DNA of 21,129 nucleotides from JABCYV01 sp963696025 (GCA_963696025.1 CAVOII010000018.1:1-21129); one strand, 5' to 3'; shown: positions 1-8,372, counted from the stretch's first letter. The notes: generated by a model not told the origin, from the sequence alone. Program-made: numbers and translations.

Positions 1-1218
1 GGAGCGCAACTTGGCGGAATCGAGGAGATTTTCGTGTCGACGATGATCGGGCGCTTCAACAGGTTTTTGATCTTGCTAAAGTCGAGCGTGCGGAATTCCG
101 GCCAGCCGGTACCGACCACGAGCGCGTCGACACCCTCGGCTGCCGCGTAGGCGGTGTCGCAGTAGCGGACGCTGCCGTTCAGATGGGTTTTGGCTTCGGC
201 GAGTGCGACCGGATCGTATGCGCGGACGCGAGCGCCTTGCTGCACGAGAGTCTGCGCCAGGCGGATTGACGACGATCCTGCGACGGAGTTCGTGTTCGGT
301 TTAAAGGCGAGTCCGAGGATGCCGACGTCTTTACTTGCACGGATCACGCCGGAGATTTTCTGCACGAGTCGTTCGGCCAGAGTGGCGTTGACTTCCCGCG
401 CTGCCGTCAGCACCTTGAGCTCGACGCCATTTTCGCGTGCCAGATGCGCGAGGGAATCCATGTCGGACTCGGCGAAGATGCCTCCCATCCCCGCGCCGGG
501 TTGCAAACAACTGGGTGCAATCTTTTTGTCGAGACCAAGCGCGATCGAGAGATTCACGGCATCGGCATTGACTTGCTCGCACAGAGTAGCCAGTTCGTTG
601 ATGAACGAGATCTTGGTGGCGACGAAGGCGGTCGCGGCTTCACGCAAGAGTTCAGCGGTTTCGTGGTTCGTCTGAACGGGGACGCCGCGCATAACCAGTG
701 AATGAAAAATCTGCTTGAGTGTCGCTACGGCTTCGGAGGACGAAGTTCCCATGATGATGCGGTCGGGCCAGTTGAAATCTTCGACCGCGCAGCCGTCGGT
801 AAAGAACATGGGCTGCGAAACGATGATGCCCTTCAATTTCGCGTTCTTCAGCGAGCGTTCCAGTCCCGCGGCTGTGCCCGACTGGAACCGGAGTGACCAG
901 CGAAAGGTGATGGCTTGGGTGGAATGGCGGGCAATCCGGAGAACAAGTTCTTCCAGGTGCTCAGCGGAATCCTCCGCCAGGAAGACGACCTGGGCCTTCT
1001 TGGAAAATGCCTCGACGTCGGTGGAATACGACAAGCGGCCGCAGCGGACATTGCGCTTTACGATTTCTTTGTATATTTTTTCAAGCAGATATTGCCCTGC
1101 GCCATCTCGACCATGCGGGTGCTGTCGGTGTCGCAGCAGCTACGGGGGTTCCGAAATCCGCAAGGCAAGCGGAAATCACTGTGCCCAGGTACCCGGAACC
1201 GTAGACTCCCACGTGCAT
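1..1218 (-). pseudogene. UDP-glucose/GDP-mannose dehydrogenase family, frameshifted, 3' end off window
   Basis: The reverse strand encodes a nucleotide-sugar dehydrogenase, a family that oxidises UDP-glucose or a similar sugar to the uronate with NAD. The start is the ATG at 1218, with GGGGAG about 9 bases upstream. It opens with a Rossmann motif (VGVYGSGYLG) and later shows DTDSTRM, RAGRLSYST-like, FFTDGCAVEDF, TAFVATKISFINE and GLAFKPNTNSVAGSSS blocks, all in the family order. These blocks fall in different frames: shifts are needed near 1145, near 1095, twice around 865-900 (a compensating pair) and near 31-34 in an A run, so no full product is made as written. The usual catalytic GGxCFPKD motif aligns with GGIFAESD (around positions 465-485), which lacks the cysteine. 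The remnant could be a degenerate paralogue or suffer from sequence errors. Family assignment is firm; activity is unlikely. Confidence 0.85.
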
Positions 1219-1462
1219 TGCGAACAGCTCCCCATGGAGAGACGCGGGCTAACCATCTGCAAAGATAGATATTCGGCGTGATGCCCCGCGCCTCGACGCC
1301 CCCATGTTCCCCTTCGTTACCGAGGCTTGGCAATGCACGTAGGGCCAACTTTGGGACAAGGCCGGGACATGTCCTTCCGGCCATGATTTGAGGCCGGACT
1401 TGGAAATGGAACAATGACCAGCGTTTTGCAAGGATTCAGGTTTGGGTCAAGAAAGAAATCTC

Positions 1463-1482
1463 TCGGGCCGAGGATGGCCCGA
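1463..1482 (-). terminator. Possible terminator after the LigT-like gene
   Basis: CGGGCC (1464-1469) pairs with GGCCCG (1476-1481) around a six-base loop, extended by a T-A pair. On the minus strand the stem is followed by AGAGATTTCTTTCTT. It sits just after the stop of the 2H phosphoesterase remnant. The T-rich tail is interrupted, so strength is uncertain. Confidence 0.45.
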
Positions 1483-1485
1483 TAG

Positions 1486-2040
1486 TTACTTCTTGCGTGA
1501 GACCAGAGAGCGGCCCAGGGGCACGGGAGCCAGGTCGATCCAGCAGTTCGGCACGTCTTCGCGGACGAAGGTTAGTTCCTCGAGCGCAATATGACGGGTG
1601 CCCGAATAGCGCGACCAGCGTTTCCGCGCGACATCGAAGGCCTTCCAGGCGAGTTCTTCTGTACCCATCTTGGCGATGGTGAGGGTGCCGGAATATAGGG
1701 CAGTTCCTCGGTGCAGCAGACCCCTGCACGATTGAGCTGATCGTGGAGGTCCTGCATGCGAGAAGCGGCATGGGCCACGCGGATAAACACTGTGGGAGTC
1801 ACGGGCAGGAGACGTTTCCACCTCTCCCAGCGTGACCTCGAATGGCTCGGCGTCACGACAGGCCGCCTCCAGGTCGCGGATGGCGTCCGCTTCGCTTCCC
1901 TGCAGGCGGCGGGGCGGCAAAATGGTGAGATGGGCCGCGAGATGAGGTAGTTCCGGATGGAGCTCTTTCCGAAGTTTTTCTACGAATTCCCCAACCGGCT
2001 TTCTTACGTAAGCGACAAGGGCATAACGCGCACCAAGCAT
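1486..2040 (-). pseudogene. 2'-5' RNA ligase / 2H phosphoesterase family (LigT-like), frameshifted
   Basis: LigT-type 2H phosphoesterases act on cyclic or 2'-5' phosphodiester RNA ends using two HxT motifs. The first motif is clear in AHLTILPPRRLQG. The second half reads LTIAKMGTEELAWKAFD and continues to the stop in the same frame as the first half. The middle (LLPVTPTVFIRVAHAA to GVCCTEELPYIP) lies in another frame, from about 1830 to 1700, so a compensating pair of indels is needed. At the second shift the expected PYIPHLTIAKM becomes scrambled and the second catalytic His is lost. The ATG at 2040 is preferred over the upstream one at 2139 because it begins at the conserved ARYALVAYV strand and a TATAAT lies 12 bases upstream. 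It is probably a pseudogene, or a region with sequence errors. Confidence 0.75.
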
Positions 2041-2052
2041 GATCGAAGACAG

Positions 2053-2058
2053 ATTATA
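2053..2058 (-). promoter_or_regulatory. -10 box TATAAT of the LigT-like gene
   Basis: A perfect TATAAT lies on the minus strand, 12 bases before the ATG at 2040, so the transcript would be leaderless or nearly so. No convincing -35 hexamer is visible at the right distance. Confidence 0.4.
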
Positions 2059-2259
2059 CCGCGCTTGGTGCGGGGCACCGTCACCGGCGGCGATTGGGGC
2101 TAACCCGGGCGCGGGGGCCTTACGTTTCAGCAATAGCATTTCTGAGGCTCGTCTCCTGAGGCTCGTCCCGCCGGCTAAAGCTTGACCCGAACTGGTGTTT
2201 GTCGGGGTACAGCGTTCACTTCTTTTCGGCTAGAATGTCAGCCGCACGAAAGGAGATCT

Positions 2260-2766
2260 ATGGCCAAGAAAAAGATCGATCCGCTCAACAGGAAGCAGTA
2301 CGGCGCCGTCTCTCGGCCGCTCTTACCGTCTCTGACATTCCGGCAGCAGTGAGCTTCTATCAAAAGGCTTTTGGTTTCTGGCGAAACGAGGCATCATGAA
2401 CGGGCCTGACGGAAAGCCTGTCCATGCAGAACTCACGTTGCGGGGCCCACAACGCTCATGCTCGGACCCGAGAGTGCAGCGATGGGAAGACGCACTGCCA
2501 AGAGCGTTGCGCCTCTCCCTGCCAGCCTGTACATTTACGTGGAAAACGTGGATAAGGTCGTGGAAAAAGCGGGCAAGCTCGGCGCGACACCACAAGGTCC
2601 CATTATGGATATGTTCTGGGGTGATCGCTGCGGCACCGTCGTCGACCCGGACGGCTACAGCTGGATGGTAGGCACGCACAAGGCGGAACCCACGGCCAAA
2701 GAGATGAAGAAGGGAATGGAGGAGATGATGAAGCAGCAGCCGCCCAGCGCAGCTGCCGCGGACTGA
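2260..2766 (+). pseudogene. VOC/glyoxalase (PhnB-like) protein, frameshifted
   Basis: This is a vicinal-oxygen-chelate fold protein of the PhnB-like type, often annotated glyoxalase or bleomycin resistance protein. The start ATG at 2260 follows AAAGGAG with five-base spacing. The opening MAKKKIDPLN, the block ALTVSDIPAAVSFYQKAFGF, the block MNGPDGKPVHAELTLRG and the C-terminal half (LMLGPESAA, ASLYIYVENVDKVVEKAGKLG, GPIMDMFWGDRCGTVVDPDGYSWMVGTH) are all family-like. They lie in successive frames, with shifts near 2315, near 2385 and near 2445. The first and last parts share one frame. The gene ends in a Lys/Met/Gln-rich tail. Its stop is five bases from the stop of convergent dinB. Substrate is unknown. 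Confidence 0.78.
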
Positions 2767-2771
2767 GGAAA

Positions 2772-3848
2772 TCACTCGAATAGCGCTGGCTGATCGACGC
2801 TTTCTTCGGCTTCCTCAAAGTTGCCGAGACCCACGCCCACGAGTCGGTAGCGCTGCCGCGGACTATGCTCCACGCGCTCCCGCAGCTGTAATGCGATGCC
2901 CGTCAATTCTTCGCACGACGATGGGGGAGCGTGTGGGGTGCAGCTGCGGGTGAGGATCTTGAACTCCCTGGTTTTCAGTTTGAGAACCACGGTCCGTGGT
3001 ATACGCGATTCCTTGCGTGAGGCAGACCACAGTTTCTCGGCCAGGCGGCGGATTATCGGTTCAGTTTCTGCCAGCAGCACATCTTCCGGAAACGTATCCT
3101 CGACGGAGATGGACTTCGTAGGCCGGTCCGGAACTACCGGACTTTCGTCGACGCCTCGGGCAAGTTCGTAGAGGCGGACGCCAAACCGGCCGAATTCATC
3201 TTCAAGCTTGGCTCGTTCCGGAGTTCGCAGCTCGCCCACCGTCCTGACTCCCAGTTGGGCCAATTTCTCTTCGGTGACTTTCCCCACCCCGGGGAGTCGT
3301 CCAACCGGTAACGGCAGCAGAAACGCATCCACCTCTTCTGGCTGGATCACGAAAAGTCCATCCGGCTTCCGCCAGTCAGAGGCCAGTTTCGCCAGGAACT
3401 TGTTCGTGGCCACTCCCGCAGAGGCAGTCAGATTCAACTCCTGGCGGATTTGTTGGCGGATGATCCGCGCCACGAGCGTCGCTGTCGGCGAGCCCGTCTT
3501 ATTCTCGGTCAGGTCCAGGTAGGCTTCATCGAGTGACAACGGTTCTATGAGATCCGTATGGCGCTTGAAGATCTCTCGCACACTCTTCGAGACAGTCCGA
3601 TAGCGTGTAAAATCCGGCGCGATGAAAATTGCAGCGGGACACAATCGCTCGGCTCGCACCGCCGGCATGGCCGAACGTACCCCAAAGGCTCTGGCCTCAT
3701 ATGACGCCGCGCAAACGACTGAACGATTGCCCTTCCACGCGACGATCACGGGTTTGCCGCGGAGTTTGGGTTCGTCGCGCTGCTCGACCGAAGCGTAAAA
3801 CGCATCCATGTCTACGTGGATGATTTTGCGGAGGCCCATCGCAACCAT
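2772..3848 (-). CDS. dinB: DNA polymerase IV (Y-family translesion polymerase)
   Basis: This is an intact 358-aa Y-family polymerase for error-prone bypass of DNA lesions. Catalytic acidic residues are visible in HVDMDAFYASVE (D13, D15) and SLDEAYLD (D107, E108). The fingers region SYEARAFGVRSAMP, the TASAGVATNKFLAKLASDWRKPDG block and the HhH segment LPGVGKVTEEKL follow in normal order. The C-terminus QPALFE fits the beta-clamp binding motif of DinB proteins. Length matches the family (about 350 aa). The first ATG (3848) and a second three codons on (3839) are both possible; the second would give the usual MGLRKIIHVDMDAFY start, and neither has a strong ribosome site. No LexA-type operator is evident in the 166-base gap to the divergent mtgA. 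Confidence 0.95.
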   Translation of the reverse strand: MVAMGLRKIIHVDMDAFYASVEQRDEPKLRGKPVIVAWKGNRSVVCAASYEARAFGVRSAMPAVRAERLCPAAIFIAPDFTRYRTVSKSVREIFKRHTDLIEPLSLDEAYLDLTENKTGSPTATLVARIIRQQIRQELNLTASAGVATNKFLAKLASDWRKPDGLFVIQPEEVDAFLLPLPVGRLPGVGKVTEEKLAQLGVRTVGELRTPERAKLEDEFGRFGVRLYELARGVDESPVVPDRPTKSISVEDTFPEDVLLAETEPIIRRLAEKLWSASRKESRIPRTVVLKLKTREFKILTRSCTPHAPPSSCEELTGIALQLRERVEHSPRQRYRLVGVGLGNFEEAEESVDQPALFE

Positions 3849-4014
3849 AGTATTCCCGGTAGCGGAACGCTGTGAACGTCCTCGTGACGCACAACGAAGG
3901 GCTTGAGGAATTACCCGAACAGGCTATAGCTGGCTACGATATGAGCAGGGATAACAGAGTGCGCGAGCAAGTCATCCATCAGCGGCCACTTACTCCGGGC
4001 TATTATTCTGAAAT

Positions 4015-4722
4015 GTGACTGAAATAGCGAAGGCAGATACCAGGACCCCGCTTCGGGCGGGCTTGTTCCGATCCCTGATTCGATGGCTCGCCATCGGTGC
4101 GGTCATTCTGTGGTCGCTTGCCGCGTTGATCCTGGTGGCGGCACGGTGGATCGATCCACCGACAACCGCGGTGCACATCCAGCGCCGCCTGCAGGCCTGG
4201 GCTCACCATACGCCGTATCGCAAACGCTACAAGTTCATTTCGCTGAACCAAATTTCGCCTGATCTCCAGCACGCCGTAATCGCCGCAGAGGACGCGCACT
4301 TCTACCAGCACCATGGATTCGATTGGCACGAGATCCAAATTGCCGCCGGGGAGGATCTAGAAGGCGATCGCACGCGTGGAGCTTCCACCCTGACGCAGCA
4401 ACTCGTAAAAAACCTGTTCTTCGGAACAGGCCGCTCTGTTGTCCGCAAGGGCGCAGAGGCCACGTTGGTACCGGTGGCCGAATTCGTCCTCGGCAAACGG
4501 CGCATTCTGGAGATATACCTCAACGTTGTGGAATGGGGCCCTGGGATCTATGGGGCGGAGTCGGCGTGCCGTTACTACGAAGAAACAGGGGCCCGGAATA
4601 TCGGCCGGGAACAGGCGGCACGGCTGGCTGCAATCCTGCCGGCCCCCCTGAAACGACGGCCCGAGCGCATGAATAGCTACAGCGCAATTATCCTTGCGCG
4701 AATGAACCAGATGGGATGGTAA
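4015..4722 (+). CDS. mtgA: Monofunctional biosynthetic peptidoglycan transglycosylase (GT51)
   Basis: The protein is a 235-aa glycosyltransferase family 51 enzyme that polymerises lipid II into glycan strands at the outer face of the inner membrane. One N-terminal membrane anchor spans roughly residues 22-43. Diagnostic motifs are AAEDAHFYQHHGFD (catalytic Glu at about residue 92), RGASTLTQQLVKNLF and KRRILEIYLNVVEWGPGIYGAE. Length fits MtgA, and no transpeptidase domain follows. The start is a GTG: the overlapping ATG two bases earlier runs straight into a stop. No good Shine-Dalgarno sequence is seen before it. It is divergent from dinB and ends 222 bases before the tRNA. No frame problem is present. 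Confidence 0.94.
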   Translation: MTEIAKADTRTPLRAGLFRSLIRWLAIGAVILWSLAALILVAARWIDPPTTAVHIQRRLQAWAHHTPYRKRYKFISLNQISPDLQHAVIAAEDAHFYQHHGFDWHEIQIAAGEDLEGDRTRGASTLTQQLVKNLFFGTGRSVVRKGAEATLVPVAEFVLGKRRILEIYLNVVEWGPGIYGAESACRYYEETGARNIGREQAARLAAILPAPLKRRPERMNSYSAIILARMNQMGW

Positions 4723-4920
4723 CCGCTGACATTTAGTTATGCGTCGGCCGTTCTTGAAGTTCGCGTTTGCTTCTGGTCGCGTCGCCCGCAATCCGGAATC
4801 TTTAGAGTCAGGTTTGGCAAATGCTCGATTCGGGTGGAATGAGCGCATACGTGTAGGGTGACGGCACGTTTTGTCGATAAAAACTCTGGTGTGGGGTGGC
4901 GACGAGGTTTGGAGGTGCTT

Positions 4921-4926
4921 TAAAAT
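4921..4926 (+). promoter_or_regulatory. Possible -10 box of tRNA-Pro
   Basis: TAAAAT lies 18 bases before the tRNA 5' end, a suitable place for its promoter. No clear -35 element is seen; the rest of 4723-4944 shows no gene. Confidence 0.3.
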
Positions 4927-4944
4927 CAATTCTGCTGATCATGT

Positions 4945-5021
4945 CGGGGCGTAGCGCAGCCTGGTAGCGCACCTGCCTTGGGCGCAGGGGGTCGTAGGTT
5001 CAAATCCTATCGCCCCGACCA
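4945..5021 (+). tRNA. tRNA-Pro (anticodon TGG)
   Basis: The 77-base sequence folds as a cloverleaf. The acceptor CGGGGCG pairs with CGCCCCG, a D-arm with GCGCAGCCTGGTAGCGC follows, and the anticodon loop CTTGGGC is closed by a CCTGC/GCAGG stem. The T-arm contains GGTTCAAATCC. CCA is encoded at 5019-5021. The anticodon TGG reads proline codons. The integrase stop lies 14 bases downstream, so the 3' half of this gene is the likely attachment site of the neighbouring element. Confidence 0.97.
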
Positions 5022-5034
5022 ATCTTTCAATCGG

Positions 5035-6147
5035 TTAGCTGGACTCGCGCTCCGCTTGCGCTCCGTTACCACGGAATGCTAGCTCGGCTACCTTCGCGCT
5101 CGCTGTCCGCGCCTCATCGGTTATCACGTCCCCGTACACGTCCATTGTTGTGATAATCGAAGCGTGCCTCATCATTTTTTGCTGCACCGCTACGGGCGTT
5201 TTCACAGCGTCCAACCACGAGCGGTAAGAGTGCCGGAATGCGTGCGTGGTGAGATGCCCGATTCCAGCGGCCTCTGATGACCGTGCGAGTATCCGCCGCG
5301 TCCCGGTGTAGGAATAGGGTAGTCTGCCAATCTTGACCGGGCTAGCAAACACCCAATCGCTTGCATCGTGGAACGGACTTGCCTGCCTCCAGACTTTTAG
5401 ACGTGACAGCAAGTCCTCAGCAAGCATGAATGTTTTAGCAGACCCTTCCGTCTTCACATCGTCCACAACTTGCCACGATGCCGCGTCTGATACTCAGCTG
5501 TGAGCCTAACCAATCCACGTCCGACCATCGAAGCGCTAGAGCTTCACTGATGCGAAGGCCCAGGCACGGGCCATAGTTGCAAAGGGCTCATGCAGCTCGG
5601 CGAGCAAGGCCCGGAATTGTTCAACCGTCAGACTGCGGGCCTTGCGGACCCGCTTCGTTGCGCCCTTGTTTTGAACCAACGAAATAGGGTTGCGGCCAAT
5701 CTCAAGGATGCCCGCAAACATCGCAAACTCCACAAGCCCGTGCATAAGAGAGCGCACGTGCGTCTTGGACTTTGGCGATAAGGGCAACTCGCGGAGCCAC
5801 AATTCCACCGGGCGTGGCTGCACGGCTTGGATCTGTGTGTCTCCCCACTTCGGCAGAATGTGATTCTTCATGAAAGAGCGATATACGCGCGCTGTGGAAC
5901 GACGCGAGGGCATCCGCTCTGCCTCGTACCTTGTAATCACGCTCTGCACCGTCTCCCCGGTTGGCTTTTCTTTTGGCCGGATCTGCAACCGCTCCGCTTC
6001 TTTCCAGGCGGCTGCCTTAGTGGGAAATTCCTGCTTGGTTCCAATCAGCTTTGGCCGGCGTTTTCCGTTCTCGTACCAAAGGTAATTCCAGGTCTTGCGC
6101 CGTTTGTCGAAGCGCACAGACCCGCTTGCGTGTCGCTGCACTCTCAT
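5035..6147 (-). pseudogene. int: Tyrosine recombinase (phage-type integrase), frameshifted
   Basis: This is a site-specific recombinase that would insert and excise the element at tRNA-Pro. The N-terminal 203 codons carry an arm-binding and core-binding region (GSVRFDKRRKTWNYLWYENGKRRPKLIG, then a SAM-like domain). The catalytic Arg lies in GLRISEALALRW, which is in another frame between about 5570 and 5475. The C-terminal part returns to the first frame and shows HAFRHSYRSWLD (HxxR) and MRHASIITTMDVYGD (His and nucleophile Tyr). Every catalytic residue is thus present, but two compensating indels split the protein. The start ATG overlaps the upstream excisionase-like gene by four bases and has GGGGAGG at good spacing. 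The gene points toward the tRNA, as in many integrative elements. Confidence 0.88.
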
Positions 6148-6380
6148 TGCTGCCTCCCCTCAGCAGAGTCAGCGGATGACAAGGCGGACTGTATCACGGC
6201 GGGTGCCTGTGAAGCTGTGAGCGCGGCGTCCAATTCTTCACGCTGGAATCGCCAAACAACACGGCGAAGGCCGGAGAGCCGATGAGCGGGAATTTTTCCT
6301 TGGCGTGCCCAAAGCAAGAGCGTGGCGGGTCTAACTTTCAAGTGGAGTGCTGCTTCCTTCGCCGTTAGCCATTCGGCCAT
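6144..6380 (-). CDS. Excisionase-like helix-turn-helix DNA-binding protein
   Basis: This 78-aa protein has a MerR/excisionase-type winged helix: WLTAKEAALHLKVRPATLLLWARQGKIPAHRLSGLRRVVWRFQREEL, the usual HTH_17 pattern. Such proteins act as recombination directionality factors or AlpA-like regulators. Its stop overlaps the integrase start in ATGA, so the two are translationally coupled. AAGGGG lies about eight bases before the ATG. Whether it works as Xis or as a regulator cannot be told from sequence. Confidence 0.85.
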   Translation of the reverse strand: MAEWLTAKEAALHLKVRPATLLLWARQGKIPAHRLSGLRRVVWRFQREELDAALTASQAPAVIQSALSSADSAEGRQQ

Positions 6381-6776
6381 ATTAAAAACCCCTTGTTCCA
6401 GGCCCTCCCCGTTGCCCGGTGTTGCATTTCGCTACTAAGTGCTTAACTTTCAGCAAAATTCCAAAATGAGAAATATCTCATTCGTATAAGTGTAGGAGCT
6501 GTGGCGGGCTATCAGCGACTTGTGTTTAACATTTTCGACCGTCACCCTCTGCTCGCACACAGGTAAGTGGTTTAGTTTGTGTGCGTTAAATGGTACATGT
6601 CCTTTCGTAATGTACTTCTGTTGATTACGCTTGCCCTTCTTTAGCGGCAAGGCTACTTATTGGGTTGACCCTTCCCTAAGTCACCGAGCGCGGTTCACAT
6701 TGCACTGACTCAAGGGTCTCGTGAGGACCGCGCTTAACCCCATCTTCTCGCGGATATGGCTTTGGCGGAATGTCTT
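6381..6776. other. Gene-poor segment with operator-like palindrome and interleaved inverted repeats
   Basis: I see no convincing gene here; the one 66-codon minus-strand frame has no family-like pattern. Structures present are an inverted repeat AATGAG-N6-CTCATT at 6465-6482, upstream of the excisionase-like gene, and two interleaved pairs between 6667 and 6734: GACCCTT with AAGGGTC, and AGCGCGGT with ACCGCGCT. The latter lie just after the stop of the gene at 6777 and may end its transcript. The segment is AT-richer than its neighbours. Confidence 0.5.
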
Positions 6777-7109
6777 TCAAGACTTGATCCGCCAAGACTT
6801 GATCCGCCCCTCCCCTGCCATCGCGTCTGCAATACGCTTGAACGAGTCCGCAATGCTGTCCAGGGCATCACCTTCCAACACCAACCTCACCGGGCTATAC
6901 GCCTCACCCGAACCTGTGAAGAGCGCAAGGCTGTTCTCACCAATGGTTGCGTTGTGCGCATATCCATGCACTGCATTGGCTAGGCGCTGCAGCTCCACTT
7001 CAACACCCGTCATATCCACGTCCAACGTGATGCCGGGCGCGGCGGGCTGTGACTCTTTGGCTTTGGGCTTCTTCGGTTGCTTGCGCTCATGCTTAGGAAT
7101 ATTGCTCAT
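6777..7109 (-). CDS. Hypothetical protein of the integrated element
   Basis: The 110-aa product is not recognised. It starts with a Lys/Pro-rich, probably disordered segment (residues 1-25, KHERKQPKKPKAKE), then a more ordered part with GVEVELQRLANAVHGYAHNA and ALDSIADSFKRIADAMAGEG that looks helical. The ATG overlaps the stop of the upstream gene as ATGA, so the pair is probably co-translated. The last ten residues contain a repeated IKSW/RIKS made by a 15-bp tandem duplication. It lies between the putative origin and the integrase genes. The function is unknown. Confidence 0.7.
   Translation of the reverse strand: MSNIPKHERKQPKKPKAKESQPAAPGITLDVDMTGVEVELQRLANAVHGYAHNATIGENSLALFTGSGEAYSPVRLVLEGDALDSIADSFKRIADAMAGEGRIKSWRIKS
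6779..6808. repeat. 15-bp perfect tandem duplication
   Basis: AAGACTTGATCCGCC occurs twice in a row (6779-6793 and 6794-6808). It is in frame at the 3' end of the gene at 6777-7109 and adds five residues before the stop. Confidence 0.95.
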
Positions 7110-7456
7110 CGTGCGACCTCACTCTCCCAATGCTCAACCGCTACCGCGCCCCCGTCCCAACAGCTTGCAGCATAAACGGCGGTCCATTGCCCGGCTGCTA
7201 AGGCTAGGTTAGTTTGCTCAACACCATCATCTCGCCGTGACACAAATACGACCGCACCCGTTGGCGTATATCGGACCTCATCGGCATAGACGTATATGTC
7301 GCCGTTCTCTGAAAGGTCCGTTTTCACGCACCAGTAGTATCTTCCGTAATCCACTGCGGTGCCCGTGCGCTCCCGAGTTTTTACGGGTTCCTGCGGGGAT
7401 TGTGGTTTTTCCTTCGGCTTCCGTTCCGATGGCTCATGCTTGACGTAATTTCCCAT
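7106..7456 (-). CDS. Hypothetical protein of the integrated element
   Basis: The 116-aa product is not recognised. A basic, Pro/Glu-rich N-terminal tail (residues 1-30) is followed by a beta-rich part with aromatic residues (YGRYYWCVKTDLSENGDIYVYADEV, then TGAVVFVSRRD and GQWTAVYAASCWDGG). GGAGG lies six bases before the ATG, a strong ribosome site. The stop overlaps the next gene by four bases. The repeat cluster that may be a replication origin lies directly upstream, between this gene and the helicase. The similar charged tails of the two proteins suggest they are related in role, but I cannot name one. Confidence 0.75.
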   Translation of the reverse strand: MGNYVKHEPSERKPKEKPQSPQEPVKTRERTGTAVDYGRYYWCVKTDLSENGDIYVYADEVRYTPTGAVVFVSRRDDGVEQTNLALAAGQWTAVYAASCWDGGAVAVEHWESEVAR

Positions 7457-7474
7457 TTTGATCCTCCGGTAATT

Positions 7475-7599
7475 TGTGACGCCTGTGACACGTGTGACAC
7501 GGTATTACTATTCTTTTCTTAGATACCTGTCAGTGACCGGGCCTTCGTGTATATAAAAAAAGAACAGAAGTGACGTGTCACACCCGTCACAGCGTCACA
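7475..7599. repeat. Candidate iteron-type replication origin
   Basis: Three tandem 9-bp repeats TGTGACGCC, TGTGACACG, TGTGACACG occupy 7475-7501. Three more with the core TGTGAC lie in the opposite orientation at 7574-7582, 7583-7591 and about 7592-7599. Between them is a mainly AT-rich stretch (7503-7570) with TATTACTATTC and GTATATAAAAAAAG. The right cluster overlaps the last codons of the D5-type helicase, whose stop lies within it. Repeats flanking an AT-rich region beside a replication helicase are typical of iteron origins in P4-like elements and plasmids. The repeats are directly seen; the origin role is inference. Confidence 0.6.
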
Positions 7600-7981
7600 G
7601 GGTCCTTAATTCTCACTCCGCACAGTCCCCGTGCCTGTTGCCCGTGTGGGTTGCGCTTTACTGCAGACTTATAGCCTCCGCGTTCTCGAATCTGTGTGAT
7701 GAGCACCTTTTGCTCAAGATAGTGTTGGTCCTCACCATTGGCGTGTAGAAACTCGGCATACGCCCTAACCAAGTCGGCTGAGAACGTGAACGCGGTGGCA
7801 TCGTTCTCTAGGCACTCGTCCACGAAACGCCCCAATGGGTCCAACTCTCGAAACAAGGACGTGGTGGCGTCCGTAACGCTCTGAGGTGGATTCAACCCAA
7901 CACGCTGCCACTCCAGGCACGCCTGTATCATCAGGTGCAAAATTCCGGGTGCTTCGGCCTTCAGTTTCTCGCTGATAGTCC

Positions 7982-7997
7982 TGTCCTCATGTCCTCA
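7982..7997. repeat. 8-bp tandem duplication inside the helicase gene
   Basis: TGTCCTCA is repeated exactly twice (7982-7989 and 7990-7997). It shifts the helicase frame; removing one copy restores the family-like sequence. Eight bases is the target-duplication length of IS66 and some other IS families, so it may be an excision scar or replication slippage. Confidence 0.9.
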
Positions 7998-8372
7998 CGG
8001 CCCCTGAACGAGACGTTGAACGGGACCAAATGGACACGCCTCCGCGCTGCATCGTCTATTTCCAGCTCGGGCTTATTGTTGGTTGCCAAAACTAATTTGT
8101 GTGTGGGTGCGAAGGTGAATTCGTTTTCATACAGGTGTGCGCCGGTCAGCAAGTCACTAGACGCAAGAGTCTTCAGGAGTGCCATATCCAGCCGGACGCG
8201 CTTGTTTCCTTCGTTGGCCGTTACCAGTCGGCATCCGCACAGCTTGGCAATGATGCGCCGTTGGTTGTCGTTGCCCCTCTCCCGGAATGTCAGGTCATCC
8301 ATGCGTAGCACGGTGCCGTACTCAAAGCCCATGATGTACTGCCGGATATTGATTAGCTCGCCTTTGCCGTTG

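Noticed and set aside
190..675. Open plus-strand frame of 161 codons
   Set aside because: It is antisense to the dehydrogenase motifs and has no family pattern.
3849..4014. GAAC repeats upstream of dinB as a LexA operator
   Set aside because: Spacing and symmetry do not match a known SOS box well enough.
7475..7599. Repeat cluster as a CRISPR array
   Set aside because: Units are 9 bp with no spacers and reverse orientation midway; not CRISPR.
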